A stretch of 59,071 nucleotides of DNA from an uncultured bacterium (GTDB lineage: Bacteria > Verrucomicrobiota > Kiritimatiellia > RFP12 > UBA1067). The position numbers were made by a program, and so were the translations under genes. Numbering within the stretch: the first letter of the stretch is position 1; every line of letters begins with the position of its first letter. Location of the stretch: the NCBI GenBank assembly GCA_902799385.1, contig CADCAK010000011.1, forward strand, positions 1 through 59,071. The letters are read 5' to 3'. Below are positions 41,547 through 50,794 of the stretch, one piece after another. Under the pieces are notes generated by a model. That model made no database searches and was not told where the DNA came from. It worked only from the letters and a program-made list of their open reading frames with translations.

Positions 41547-42533
41547 ATGTCTAAGGCAAGTGAGAACGAGAATGTGAATGAGGCACCGTTCTATCCGTAT
41601 GTGGAGGTGCTGCGCATTCTGGGCGCGATGGCGGTTGTGTGGGCACACTATGGTAGGTTCAGGATTCCGGTCGTGAAGTTCGCCGTCCCGTGCTTCGTCG
41701 TGATTTCGTTCTTTTTTGGATGGCGGACAATTGCAGCTGGGGATTTCGCACGTTTGCGCCGCTGTCTGTTCCGTTTGGCGGTCCCGTTCTTCGCATGGGG
41801 AGTGGTATCCTATGTCGTGGCTATTGCCCAAGGCACCAAGTCGGGTATTTCTCCGCTGCTGTGGCAGATGCTTCTAGGTCACTCGACCTGCATGCCACTG
41901 TACTACCTTTGGGACGTGGCGGCGATGACGGTATTTCTGTTCGTGCTCGGACGATACCTTTCCGGGCGTGCGTTCTGGTGGGCTGCCGGCGGCATTGTCT
42001 TGGCTTGTTTTGCCTTGCAGGTGTCTGGGCTGAACTACAGGTTGTTCAGCCGTTTGCCGTTTGAGGCGGCATTCCCGCTTGGACGTCTTGCCGAGCTTCT
42101 ACCGTCCGCCGTTGCGGGATGTGCCATTGCTGCTGTAGCTACGCGCGGTTGCGGCACGCTAGCCGTCGGACTGATGGCGGCGTGTGTTCCAGTCGTCCTG
42201 TTGCTTTGCGGAATCTCATGGGCGAAAGACGGTTTCGGGTACGCCGGTCCGTTGCTTCTTGCGGGCGCTTCGGGAATGGTGCTCGCGGCGACAGCGTTCA
42301 CGTCTGGTGATCCGAGGTTGGCCAAGATACGCCTTCTTTCCGAAGCTACGGCCGGCGTGTACTTCATCCACACGATCGTCGGCGACGTCCTGCACGTGTT
42401 CAAGACGCCGAAATTCCCGCAGGTGTTGCTGATTTCCCTCCTTGTAACCCTGATAGGACTTAGGTTGCCGATTGTTCGCGTCTTGTTCAACGGCAAGGTG
42501 CGCAAGCGCCCAGTGGGACTGGCGTCCGGCTGA
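41547..42533 (+). CDS. acyltransferase 3 family membrane protein
   Basis: 328 aa with about ten hydrophobic segments. The N-terminal YVEVLRILGAMAVVWAHYGRF resembles the catalytic region of O-antigen/exopolysaccharide O-acetyltransferases (the family has R-x10-H; here R then H in WAHY), and VYFIHTIVGDVL near 275 is a conserved late motif. It probably O-acylates a lipid-linked glycan in the inner membrane. The GGTAGGGGGGTAGGAGG stretch before the start provides a Shine-Dalgarno and is itself repetitive. Confidence 0.85.
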   Translation: MSKASENENVNEAPFYPYVEVLRILGAMAVVWAHYGRFRIPVVKFAVPCFVVISFFFGWRTIAAGDFARLRRCLFRLAVPFFAWGVVSYVVAIAQGTKSGISPLLWQMLLGHSTCMPLYYLWDVAAMTVFLFVLGRYLSGRAFWWAAGGIVLACFALQVSGLNYRLFSRLPFEAAFPLGRLAELLPSAVAGCAIAAVATRGCGTLAVGLMAACVPVVLLLCGISWAKDGFGYAGPLLLAGASGMVLAATAFTSGDPRLAKIRLLSEATAGVYFIHTIVGDVLHVFKTPKFPQVLLISLLVTLIGLRLPIVRVLFNGKVRKRPVGLASG

Positions 42534-42542
42534 TGGTTTTAG

Positions 42543-42548
42543 TATAAT
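42543..42548 (+). promoter_or_regulatory. -10 TATAAT of the aminotransferase operon
   Basis: TAGTATAAT ends 7 nt before ATG 42556, so a leaderless transcript for the aminotransferase-acetyltransferase-GT2 subset is likely. Confidence 0.6.
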
Positions 42549-42555
42549 AACGTCC

Positions 42556-43680
42556 ATGAGAAGCTTTGACGAACCGATTCTGGTCACCAGGCCGTATCTT
42601 CCCGACCTTGAAACGTTCAAGGCCGGCTGCGAGGAGATATGGCGCAACCGGTGGCTTACGAACAACGGCCCGATGCTGAAGCGTTTCGAGGGGCGGCTTG
42701 CGGATTTCCTCGGGACGCCAGAATCGAACATTTCGCTTTTCGTCAACGGAACGCTTGCGCTGGAACTCGGCTTCTATGCGCTCGGGCTTTCTGGCGCGGA
42801 GGTCGTCACGACGCCGTTCACTTTCGTCGCTACGAGCCATGCGCTCAAGCGAATCGGCGCTACGCCTGTTTTTGCGGATGTCGATCCAGAGACGCTGTGT
42901 CTTTCCCCTGAGGCGGCGGAGAAGGCGATCACGCCGCGCACGAAGGCCATAGTGCCGGTCCATGTCTATGGCCATCCGTGCGACGTAGACGGCTTCGCAA
43001 GGCTCGGCGAGAAGTACGGCGTCAAGATCGTCTACGACGCCGCGCACGCCTTTGGCGCTGGGCTTCAGTCGCACGGAGACATGTCGATGTACTCCTTCCA
43101 CCCGACGAAGCTTTTCCACAGCTGCGAGGGCGGGCTCCTCGTGTTCCGCGACGAGTCGCTCCGCGAGCGTCTTGCGGAACTCAGGAACTTCGCGATCAAG
43201 GGCGAGCTTTCCTGCGTCGATGTGGGCACTAACGCCAAGATGAACGAGCTTCAGGCGCTTATGGGGCTCGAGTGCCTCAAGGCGATGCCGGGAATCCTCG
43301 CCTCGCGCGCCGAGATTCACGCTGCGTACCGCGAGGCATTTGCGGGGCGCTCGGATGTGAAGTTCCTCGATCCCACGTCCTTCCCATCGTCAGCCGCCGC
43401 AGGCTATGCGCCAAACTATGCCTACTGCCCGGTCCTCTTCAAGGACATCGAGACGCGCGAACACGTCTACGCCGGGCTGAAGGAGAGGTGCAACGTGTTT
43501 ACGCGGCGCTACTTCTATCCGCTGCTCACCGACTTCGCGCCATACGCATACGCGAGGGGGACGTGCCCCGTCGCAGAAGACGCCGCCCGCCGCGTACTTA
43601 CGCTTCCCACATATTTCGGGCTTTCGGCCGACGACGCGCGCGCGGTAGCCGAAGACGTACTGGAGGTCGTTTCGCAATGA
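42556..43680 (+). CDS. DegT/DnrJ/EryC1-family sugar aminotransferase
   Basis: PLP-dependent aminotransferase acting on nucleotide keto-sugars. PLP lysine K185 in YSFHPTKLFHSCEGG, substrate/PLP motifs FVNGTLALELGFYALG near 57, TPFTFVATSHALKR and VPVHVYGHPCD near 135. 374 aa. Next to a NeuD-like acetyltransferase gene (4-nt ATGA overlap), the pair would make an N-acetylated amino sugar such as an acetamido-dideoxyhexose; the keto-sugar source could be the epimerase/dehydratase-type gene at 49895. The start is placed by the -10 box. Confidence 0.92.
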   Translation: MRSFDEPILVTRPYLPDLETFKAGCEEIWRNRWLTNNGPMLKRFEGRLADFLGTPESNISLFVNGTLALELGFYALGLSGAEVVTTPFTFVATSHALKRIGATPVFADVDPETLCLSPEAAEKAITPRTKAIVPVHVYGHPCDVDGFARLGEKYGVKIVYDAAHAFGAGLQSHGDMSMYSFHPTKLFHSCEGGLLVFRDESLRERLAELRNFAIKGELSCVDVGTNAKMNELQALMGLECLKAMPGILASRAEIHAAYREAFAGRSDVKFLDPTSFPSSAAAGYAPNYAYCPVLFKDIETREHVYAGLKERCNVFTRRYFYPLLTDFAPYAYARGTCPVAEDAARRVLTLPTYFGLSADDARAVAEDVLEVVSQ

Positions 43681-44306
43681 AGTCGCTTGTCATAGTCGGT
43701 GCGTCCGCGCTTGGACGCGAATACTTTTCTTATGTCTGCGACGCCTGCCCGTCGATGAAGGTAAAGGGATTCCTCGACTCCCGCCCCGACGTGCTTGACC
43801 GCTTTGCGGGCTATCCGCCCGTCCTCGGGCCGGCCGAGGGCTACCGCCCGCAGGATGACGACGTCTTTCTTGTCGCCGTGGGCGATTCGGCCGCGCGCCG
43901 CGCGTATGCGGAGCGAATCGCCGCCGTCGGCGGCAAGTTCCACACGCTCGTCCATCCAACTGCCGTCGTCGGGCGCAACGTCCAGATAGGCGAGGGCAGC
44001 GTCGTCCGTCCGATGGCCGTCATCGGCAGCGACGCCACTGTCGGCCGCCACGTCATAGTCGGCACCCAGTCCCTCGTGGCGCACGACTGCGTGATGGACG
44101 ACTTCACGACAATCTCCCCCGGGTGCCACGTGGCGGGCCGTTGCCATTTCCACGAAGGCACTTTCATGGGCATCCATGGCGGTGCGGTGCCGGATGTGGA
44201 ACTCGGCGGCGAAGGCGCTGTATTCGTCGCCGCAGGGGCGGTCGTCACGCGCTCGTTCGCGTCGGGCAGGCTAAGGGGCGTTCCCGCAAGGCAGATAGGC
44301 AAATGA
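43677..44306 (+). CDS. NeuD/PglD-type sugar O/N-acetyltransferase
   Basis: 209 aa. A Rossmann-like N-terminal domain (MKSLVIVGASALGREYF) followed by a left-handed beta-helix with hexapeptide repeats (VHPTAVVGRNVQIGEGSV and onward) and the catalytic histidine region VAHDCVMDD. The C-terminal GVPARQIGK closes the trimer domain. It transfers acetyl from acetyl-CoA to the amino sugar made by the upstream aminotransferase. ATG overlaps the upstream TGA. Confidence 0.92.
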   Translation: MKSLVIVGASALGREYFSYVCDACPSMKVKGFLDSRPDVLDRFAGYPPVLGPAEGYRPQDDDVFLVAVGDSAARRAYAERIAAVGGKFHTLVHPTAVVGRNVQIGEGSVVRPMAVIGSDATVGRHVIVGTQSLVAHDCVMDDFTTISPGCHVAGRCHFHEGTFMGIHGGAVPDVELGGEGAVFVAAGAVVTRSFASGRLRGVPARQIGK

Positions 44307-44307
44307 C

Positions 44308-45333
44308 ATGAGCGCCGAAGCGACATTCCCCGGCGGCACGCCGACGCCGCGCCTTTCCGTGGCCTGCATCACGTACAATGCGGCCAAGTACATCCGCCAG
44401 GCGCTCGACGGCTTTCTGATGCAGAAGACCGATTTCCCGTTCGAGGTGCTTGTCCACGACGACGCCTCTACGGACGGCACGGCCGAGATAGTGCGCGAAT
44501 ATGCCGAACGGCGGCCAGACGTGATACGGGCCGTGTTCCAGAAGGAGAACCAGTGGTCGAAGGGCGTCGCCGTCGCCCCAAGGTTCCTCTGGCCGCTCAT
44601 ACGCGGCGAATACGTCGCGATGTGCGAAGGCGACGACTACTGGACCGACCCGCTGAAGCTGCAGAAGCAGGTTGACTGGCTCGATGCACACCCCGAAAGC
44701 TCCGTCTGCTTCCATCCCGTCGTAGTCCACTTCGAGGACGGATCGCGCAAGGACGCCGTCTACCCCATGCCGAAGGACAGCCCCGACGGATTTACGTTTG
44801 GGGGGCTTCTAAAGCACAACTTCATCCAGACGAATTCCGTCGTGTTCCGCTGGAAGCTGAAGGGACGCGAGGGAGAGTTCCCGTCCGACATCGTCCCCCG
44901 CGACTGGTTCACGAACCTGATTCACGCCGAGAAGGGGCCTATTGGCTTCATCCCCGAGGCGATGGGCGTCTACAGGCGGCATTCGGGCGGCGTATGGTGG
45001 AATTCGCCAGATGCGCCCGATGCGTTCTACCTTCGCAACGGCTTTCGCCACCTTGCGTTCTACAAGGCGGTGAAAGACCGCTTCGGCTATGACAACCCGT
45101 GCGCTGTGGAGCTCGCCGCCAGTACGATTTCAGCGGAGTTGCGCGCAGGCAATGCGGATCGCGCGGCCGAGACGCTCAAGGCGTACCCCGAATACGCATG
45201 CAGGGCGCTTGGAGCGGTTGCCGAGCGGGACAGGCTCGAGCGGGAACTTGCGCGTGCACGCCGCAGGCTGATGCGAGTGATATGGGTGGCCGCCATAGCC
45301 ATCGCGCTGATACTATTTGTGATATTCCCATGA
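44308..45333 (+). CDS. GT2 glycosyltransferase with C-terminal membrane anchor
   Basis: 341 aa. SVACITYNAAKYIRQALDG near residue 17, VLVHDDASTDGTAE near 48 and the DxD in CEGDDYWTDPLKLQKQ near 112 are typical of family 2. The last ~20 residues form a membrane segment (VIWVAAIAIALILFVIFP), so it is tail-anchored, active side to cytoplasm. It starts one base after the acetyltransferase gene. It is the last plus-strand gene before the convergent fucosyltransferase gene, 30 nt away; that gap contains CGCG-rich small palindromes. Confidence 0.92.
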   Translation: MSAEATFPGGTPTPRLSVACITYNAAKYIRQALDGFLMQKTDFPFEVLVHDDASTDGTAEIVREYAERRPDVIRAVFQKENQWSKGVAVAPRFLWPLIRGEYVAMCEGDDYWTDPLKLQKQVDWLDAHPESSVCFHPVVVHFEDGSRKDAVYPMPKDSPDGFTFGGLLKHNFIQTNSVVFRWKLKGREGEFPSDIVPRDWFTNLIHAEKGPIGFIPEAMGVYRRHSGGVWWNSPDAPDAFYLRNGFRHLAFYKAVKDRFGYDNPCAVELAASTISAELRAGNADRAAETLKAYPEYACRALGAVAERDRLERELARARRRLMRVIWVAAIAIALILFVIFP

Positions 45334-45363
45334 AGTTCGCGAAATCGCGCGGCGCGACCGCGT

Positions 45364-46329
45364 TCAGCGGTAGTCGATGCGGATGCGGTTGAAGAGCAGG
45401 AGCGAACGCTTGCTGCCCCAGCGGATCTTGACTATGCCGGGGAAGACCTGCCGCCTGTCCTCCTTGCGCTGGCGCAGCGCGAGGAGCTGGCGATCTTCGT
45501 TGAGGTATATGACGTTGTCCATGGCCTGCAGGCTGCCGAGACTGTACTTTGGCGTAACAAGGCATCCGCCTCCGAGGAACGCGCCGTACACGCCGAGCGA
45601 GCCGATTGACGCGATTACGTAGCCGCACTTTGCGATGAGCGCAAGGTCCAGGTAGCCCTTGTCGCTGCCGTTGAAGTCTACGATCCTGCTGTCGAGGTCG
45701 GCCGGCAGCGCCGGCAGCAGCTCGTCCCTGACATAGTCGGGCTCGTCGGAGAAGAAATAGAACCTCGCCCCGGGCTCAAGCGCACGGACGATCTTTATCG
45801 TCTTCGCGAAGTATTCCGTCGAGCAGGGGACTCCGTATGCGACTGACGCCACGGACAGGTCCCCGCGCCTCACGTGGACGGCGCAGGCGGGGCCCTTGGC
45901 GATCTCTTCGGCGACTTCCGCCGTCTGCCTGTCGAGGTCGGGGCGGAAGTTCTCCGAAAGCAGCTTGCGCAGGCCAGGCAGGTTGTAGCATGCCTTCGGG
46001 AACCCTCCGAGGTAGGCCGGGGCGGATATCTCGTCAAGCGACGATGTCTCCGTTAGGTCTATGAATCGACGCTTTTTAACTGCGGCGGTTTCGGCGTCTG
46101 TCGCAATCTCGATGGGCAGGTCGGGGAACGCCTTGGGGAAATCCCAGTTCCGTGCGAATTTACCGTTGCAGTCCTTGCCGTCTTCCCTGAACCACGATAT
46201 GTCGAACTTTACCCTGACCTTGCCGCCGAGAAGGTTCGCCACCGCAAGGCCGTATGCGATGAAGTTGATCTGAGAGCATATTCCGCCGTCGATATGCATG
46301 ACGATGAGGTCCTTCGCGGTCTTGTCCAT
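45364..46329 (-). CDS. GT11-type alpha-1,2-fucosyltransferase-like protein
   Basis: 321 aa. HIDGGICSQINFIAYGLAVA at the N-terminus and the GDP-fucose motif H-x-R-R-G-D in CAVHVRRGDLSV near residue 165 are diagnostic of GT11; FYFFSDEPDYV near 215 is the second conserved block. The minus-strand ATG at 46329 is preceded by GGAGAA; the frame extends far beyond but upstream codons belong to the neighbouring gene's shadow. Thirteen nt separate it from the DUF1796 gene, so both are one transcript. It would add a terminal fucose to the surface glycan. Confidence 0.85.
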   Translation of the reverse strand: MDKTAKDLIVMHIDGGICSQINFIAYGLAVANLLGGKVRVKFDISWFREDGKDCNGKFARNWDFPKAFPDLPIEIATDAETAAVKKRRFIDLTETSSLDEISAPAYLGGFPKACYNLPGLRKLLSENFRPDLDRQTAEVAEEIAKGPACAVHVRRGDLSVASVAYGVPCSTEYFAKTIKIVRALEPGARFYFFSDEPDYVRDELLPALPADLDSRIVDFNGSDKGYLDLALIAKCGYVIASIGSLGVYGAFLGGGCLVTPKYSLGSLQAMDNVIYLNEDRQLLALRQRKEDRRQVFPGIVKIRWGSKRSLLLFNRIRIDYR

Positions 46330-46342
46330 ATGCGTTCTCCTT

Positions 46343-47848
46343 TTACGGCTTTGCATTCGTCTTCCGTGCGGGCGCGAACTCGGTGAATATCGCGTTCCAG
46401 CCAACCGGGTCGCCAAGCTCCCCCCACGTCTCGTGGTCGTTCGGCGTGAATGCCCTGACGCTCCGGTAGATACGGCTTGTGGTGGGCGGCGGCATCTTGC
46501 GTAAGTCTGATTCGCGGCAGACCACGAGTAGCTTCCAGTTGTGCGCGCCGAGTGCGTCGATGGCCACCTCCAAGCCGTCAAGCCGCTCGGCCAGGGCCGG
46601 GCTTTCCCCTTCGCCCTCTGCGAGACGGTAGACGAGTAGCGTCTCTTCGCCGTTCGTGAGGCGCATGCGGAAATCCTCTGCGAGCTTTCCAAGGCGCATG
46701 CGCAGGTCTGCGAGGTCTTCGTCCATCTGCGCCTTTGCAGGCGGGGGCTTCCCCTCTTTCCACTGTAGCTTGACCTTGAAGTCCATCCCGAAGTCGACGC
46801 TGCGCCATGCCTGCTTCCGTTCATCCAGTTCAAACGCGCCTTTTGCAATCGCCTCGGGCCGCTTGAGTGCGTCCGCGAGCGCCGCCAGGCTGCCGGACGA
46901 GGCGGCGGAAAATAGCGAGGTGTCCATGAACCCCCAGCGCGCATGGAACCTGAAGGCCGTCTCGCGGGTGGCGCCAAGCAGGAGCATCTGCGCGTATTTC
47001 CGCTGCGCCGCACGTGCGGCAAGCGCCTTGGGTCCTGCAAAGGACAGAACCTTTCGCCAGACGCGGCGGATTCTGTGCAGTGCGTATTGGGGCATCGTCG
47101 ATGCGCCGAACTCCTCCATCTTCCGGCGGAGCTTCTTCCCCCGCTTGCCGCGTCGCCTCTCCGCATAGGCGTCGATCTCGTCCTTGGAGCGGTAGTCGCG
47201 GACGCGGAGTTCCTTCTTCAGGAGATCCGCAAGCATGGAGATTTCTATCCCGAAGGCCGGGGCGTCGGGTGCATGGCTCTTGAAGTCGAAGGCGATGCGG
47301 CGAACGTTCGGAAGCGGCGTCTCGTCGATGCGGTTGGCGATGTCGCGGCCCGGCTCAAGGTTCAATAGGAGAAAGCTGAATTCGGCGTTTGGATACTTTG
47401 CCGACATCAGCTCGATTGCCTTTTTGCAGTCGTCGGGCGGAAGGGGCCCTGGCGAGACGGGCGTGTCGATGTGGACGAGCAGGACCTTTCTTGACTCGTT
47501 GAGCAGCTTGTCGAGACGGGCGATGCGCCTTGCGTACTTCTCGGCGATGGCGGGATACTGTTTTTCGATCGGGACCCCATGGACGAAGTCGTGCATGATG
47601 ATTAGTCCCGTGCGGACATTTCGCACCTCTTCATGCCCGAAGGTGTCGTTCTTGCCGACCCAGGCGAGGTCCTCGAGATTCATCCAGTCCTTGAAGCCTT
47701 CGCAGATGGACTTGCACCTCTCTGACGGCGGCGGCGTTCCCACCCAGTCCCACGGAAACGACGCGAGCTGGAGGCCCGCGCGGCGCAGGATCTGCGAGCA
47801 GCTGCAGGCAAAGCCGAGCGGAACGACGAGATCGTATATCTTTGACAT
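46343..47848 (-). CDS. two-domain DUF1796 protein
   Basis: About 501 aa. First domain (~1-215): IYDLVVPLGFACSCSQILRR, LASFPWDWVG and LVHIDTPVSPG, a canonical DUF1796 with candidate cysteines. Second domain (~270-500): MLLLGATRETAFRFHARWG aligns with LLLGYNCEIAYRF of the paralogues but lacks the cysteine (ATRE in place of YNCE), and TPNDHETWGELGDPVGW matches YNPDWHAASELFGDRLGW. It looks like one active and one degenerate copy. ATG 47848 is used because the ATG at 47857 overlaps the TATAAT box. First gene of a two-gene minus operon. Confidence 0.75.
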   Translation of the reverse strand: MSKIYDLVVPLGFACSCSQILRRAGLQLASFPWDWVGTPPPSERCKSICEGFKDWMNLEDLAWVGKNDTFGHEEVRNVRTGLIIMHDFVHGVPIEKQYPAIAEKYARRIARLDKLLNESRKVLLVHIDTPVSPGPLPPDDCKKAIELMSAKYPNAEFSFLLLNLEPGRDIANRIDETPLPNVRRIAFDFKSHAPDAPAFGIEISMLADLLKKELRVRDYRSKDEIDAYAERRRGKRGKKLRRKMEEFGASTMPQYALHRIRRVWRKVLSFAGPKALAARAAQRKYAQMLLLGATRETAFRFHARWGFMDTSLFSAASSGSLAALADALKRPEAIAKGAFELDERKQAWRSVDFGMDFKVKLQWKEGKPPPAKAQMDEDLADLRMRLGKLAEDFRMRLTNGEETLLVYRLAEGEGESPALAERLDGLEVAIDALGAHNWKLLVVCRESDLRKMPPPTTSRIYRSVRAFTPNDHETWGELGDPVGWNAIFTEFAPARKTNAKP

Positions 47849-47855
47849 ATGCGAC

Positions 47856-47899
47856 ATTATACCATTTCGGCCCTTCGATGGGGGGAAATATGGTATAAT
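47856..47899. promoter_or_regulatory. symmetrical divergent promoters
   Basis: TATAAT on the minus strand at 47861-47856 and on the plus strand at 47894-47899, each preceded by TGG, 32 nt apart, and inside an imperfect inverted repeat (ATTATACCATTTC with GAAATATGGTATAAT). Each box is 6-7 nt from its start codon. Simultaneous polymerase binding seems sterically impossible. Confidence 0.6.
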
Positions 47900-47905
47900 T
47901 TACGC

Positions 47906-49894
47906 ATGGCAGCAACTAAGGTTGAGTATAAAAAGGAGTTTTTCGACAGGGACTACACCCTCAAGGAAGCCTATGGCCGCGTTTGGAAGTACGCGCGCAA
48001 GTATCGTTTGCGGCTTGCCGTCGGCGTAATATGCGGCATGGCGACTGCCAGCACGCTCGTCCCGCTGTTCCAGGTCGTGCAGCCTGCGCTCCACCACGTA
48101 GAGTCGCATGACGCCGGCGCCGTCCGGGAAGAGACTGCGCCGGTCGCCGCGCCAAGGCCCGAGGCCGATGCCGCCGCGACGCACGGCGGCAGGCACCGGA
48201 AGAGCGCATTCGAGAAGCAGATTGAGAAGAACTCAAAGTTGCCAAGCTGGTACCCCAAGGTGGAGAAGTACGCTGCCAAGTGCGGCATAACGATCCAGAC
48301 GGAGACCGGCGGTATGGCTGGGGCCCTGCTCCTGATAGTCCTCGTCGTGATCCCCACGGTCGCCCTCGTGCGCCTTGTACTGACGTACCTCAACCACTAC
48401 TGCCTGAGCTGGTCGGGTGCGCATGCCGTCGCCGACATAAGGCAGGAGCTTTTCGACCATGTGGAGCGGCAGCGGCTCGAGTTCTTCGGGCGCGTCGACG
48501 TCGGGCAGGTCATGACGCGAATGGCGTCCGACCCGCACCAGATACAGACCATCCTGTCGGTGATGCTTTCCGAGGTGGCGATGGCCCCGTTCGAGATACT
48601 CGTCGCGATAGGCTTCATCGTCTGGTTCGCCGTCACGAACCACATGCTTCCGACGCTGTGCCTCATCTTCATCGGCTTTCCGCTCTTCGTGATCCCGGTG
48701 CAGGCGCTCGGCAAGCGGGTGAAGAAGTGGGCGCGGCGGTCGATGGAGCGCAGTTCCATGGTCGGTTCGAAGATAATTGAGGTCATGACGTGCATAAAGA
48801 TCGTCAAGAGCTACAACACCGAGGACCTCGAGACGAGGCGCTATGCGTCGACAAACAACTACTTCCTCAAGTCTACGATGCGCGGGCTCAGGATAAGCCT
48901 CATGGTGGGTCCGGCCGTGGAGACCGTCGGCACGCTCCTCATCTGCGGCTTCCTCGTCTGGTGCTTCGCCGTCGACATCAAGATATCCGACGTCGTGCCG
49001 ATGCTCGCCCCCCTGCTTGTCATATACAAGCCGGTCAAGCAGATCTCCAAGCTCCAGATGCAGATCGAGACGTCGATGGCGGCGCTTAACCGAATCTACT
49101 CGCTTCTCGACGTGCATCTCGAGCTTCCGGAGAAGCCAGACGCCGTCTCCAAGAAGACGTTTGACGGCAAGATGGCGTTTGAGGACGTTTCGTTCCGCTA
49201 CGGCACGGCCGAGTCAGACGCCGTCTCGCACGCTTCGTTCGAGATTCCGCGCGGCAAGGTCGTCGCCGTAGTCGGCGGCACCGGCAGCGGCAAGTCTACG
49301 CTCTCCAACCTGCTTGCCCGGTTCTTCGACCCGACCGAGGGGCGCGTCACGATGGACGGCGTGGACTTGCGCGACATCAAGATATCCGACCTTCGCAGGC
49401 TGGTCGGCGCAGTCGCGCAGGAGTCGATTCTCTTCAACGACACGATCGAGGAGAACATCCGCTACGGCACGCCGAACGCGACGTACGACGAGGTCGTGGC
49501 CGCGGCGAAGCTGGCGAACGCCCACGAGTTCATCATGGCCCAGCCCGAGGGGTATAAGCGCGTGGTCGGCGAGAAGGGCTTTGCGCTCTCCGGCGGCGAG
49601 CGCCAGCGAATCTGCATCGCCCGCGCGATTTTGAGGAACCCGCCGATCCTCGTCCTCGACGAGGCGACGAGCGCTCTCGACACCGTGACCGAGCGCATCG
49701 TCCAGGACGCGCTTACGAAGCTCATGGAGAGCCGCACGACGTTTGCGATCGCCCACCGCCTTTCGACGATACGAAACGCCGACCTCATACTCGTCATGGA
49801 CCACGGCGAAATCGTCGAGCGCGGCACTCATGACGAGCTCTACGCGAAGGGCGGCGTCTACCGCAGGCTCTGCGACATGCAGAAGACAACGTAA
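47906..49894 (+). CDS. MsbA-type ABC exporter (TMD-NBD fusion)
   Basis: 662 aa. Six hydrophobic segments within ~30-370, with a long polar stretch (~50-115) between the first two. The ATPase domain has Walker A GGTGSGKST (K463), Q-loop VAQESILFN, signature LSGGERQRI and Walker B ILVLDEATSALD, then the switch His in IAHRLS. It acts as a homodimer, flipping lipid A or lipid-linked glycan. Start ATG 47906 follows the -10 by 6 nt; in-frame codons upstream lie in the promoter. Confidence 0.92.
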   Translation: MAATKVEYKKEFFDRDYTLKEAYGRVWKYARKYRLRLAVGVICGMATASTLVPLFQVVQPALHHVESHDAGAVREETAPVAAPRPEADAAATHGGRHRKSAFEKQIEKNSKLPSWYPKVEKYAAKCGITIQTETGGMAGALLLIVLVVIPTVALVRLVLTYLNHYCLSWSGAHAVADIRQELFDHVERQRLEFFGRVDVGQVMTRMASDPHQIQTILSVMLSEVAMAPFEILVAIGFIVWFAVTNHMLPTLCLIFIGFPLFVIPVQALGKRVKKWARRSMERSSMVGSKIIEVMTCIKIVKSYNTEDLETRRYASTNNYFLKSTMRGLRISLMVGPAVETVGTLLICGFLVWCFAVDIKISDVVPMLAPLLVIYKPVKQISKLQMQIETSMAALNRIYSLLDVHLELPEKPDAVSKKTFDGKMAFEDVSFRYGTAESDAVSHASFEIPRGKVVAVVGGTGSGKSTLSNLLARFFDPTEGRVTMDGVDLRDIKISDLRRLVGAVAQESILFNDTIEENIRYGTPNATYDEVVAAAKLANAHEFIMAQPEGYKRVVGEKGFALSGGERQRICIARAILRNPPILVLDEATSALDTVTERIVQDALTKLMESRTTFAIAHRLSTIRNADLILVMDHGEIVERGTHDELYAKGGVYRRLCDMQKTT

Positions 49895-50794
49895 ATGGCC
49901 ACACAAGCAAAGATCGCTATATTCGGTGCGAACGGCTATATCGGCCGCCATCTGTCGCGCCACTTCCTCGGGCTCGGGATGTCCGTCGACGCCTTCGACG
50001 TCCAGCCCGAATCCAAGGTCGCGTCCGTGCGCTACGAGACGTGCGACATCTGCGACGCCGCCTTCTGGGAGCGTTTCCAGCCGCAGGGCTACACGGCCGT
50101 CTTCTTCCTCGCGGGGCTTTCGGGCGTAGAGAGAAGCTTCCGCGAGGCCGAGACGTTCCTCAAGGTGAACATCGGCGGGTTCGCGTCACTTTTGCGCCGG
50201 ATGGAAGGGCTTGGCGAGGCGGCGCCGCGCATCGTATTCCCGTCCTCCCGCCTTGTCTACGACGGCGGCTCAACTGTCGGCGAGTCGTCCCTACGGCGAT
50301 CGCGTTCGGTCTACGCCGCGAGCAAGGTAGCGTGCGAGGAGCTGCTTTCGGCCTATCACGACAGGTTCGGCCAGCCATACGTAGTCCTGCGCATCTGCGT
50401 TCCGTTCGGCGATATTTCCGACTCGGGGTATTCGTACGGCACGATTGGCTTTTTCATGTCCAACGTCAGGGATGGCAAGCCGATTACGGTCTATGGCGAC
50501 GGATCCTGCCGCAAGACATACACGTCGATCGATGACGTCTGCGACATCGCCGCACGCTGCATCGACGCCTCGGTTCCAAGCGGCGTCTACAACGTCGGTG
50601 GCCACGAGTATACCCTCAAGGAGGTCGCCGAGATGATATGCGCCCGCACCGGGGCGACATGGGTGTCGGTTCCGTTTCCCGAGTCTGCAAGGCGAGTCGA
50701 GATGGGCAATATAGCGATGGACAGCGCCAAGCTCGACGCGGCCATAGGCAAGACGGAGTACCGTCGGCTTTCCGACTCCATCGACGCGATATGA
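49895..50794 (+). CDS. NAD-dependent sugar epimerase/dehydratase
   Basis: 299 aa extended short-chain dehydrogenase. NAD motif IFGANGYIGRHL near residue 10, LAGLSGVERSF near 77, catalytic SR-x5-D with VYAASK (Y-x3-K near 145) and RICVPFGD. Related to UDP-glucose 4-epimerase / dTDP-sugar modifying enzymes; the precise reaction is not clear. Begins directly after the exporter stop and overlaps the next gene by 4 nt (ATGA). Confidence 0.88.
   Translation: MATQAKIAIFGANGYIGRHLSRHFLGLGMSVDAFDVQPESKVASVRYETCDICDAAFWERFQPQGYTAVFFLAGLSGVERSFREAETFLKVNIGGFASLLRRMEGLGEAAPRIVFPSSRLVYDGGSTVGESSLRRSRSVYAASKVACEELLSAYHDRFGQPYVVLRICVPFGDISDSGYSYGTIGFFMSNVRDGKPITVYGDGSCRKTYTSIDDVCDIAARCIDASVPSGVYNVGGHEYTLKEVAEMICARTGATWVSVPFPESARRVEMGNIAMDSAKLDAAIGKTEYRRLSDSIDAI

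Noticed and set aside
46330..47166. Upstream extension of the fucosyltransferase reading frame
   Set aside because: The extra codons are out-of-frame DUF1796 gene sequence; GGAGAA directly before ATG 46329 marks the true start.
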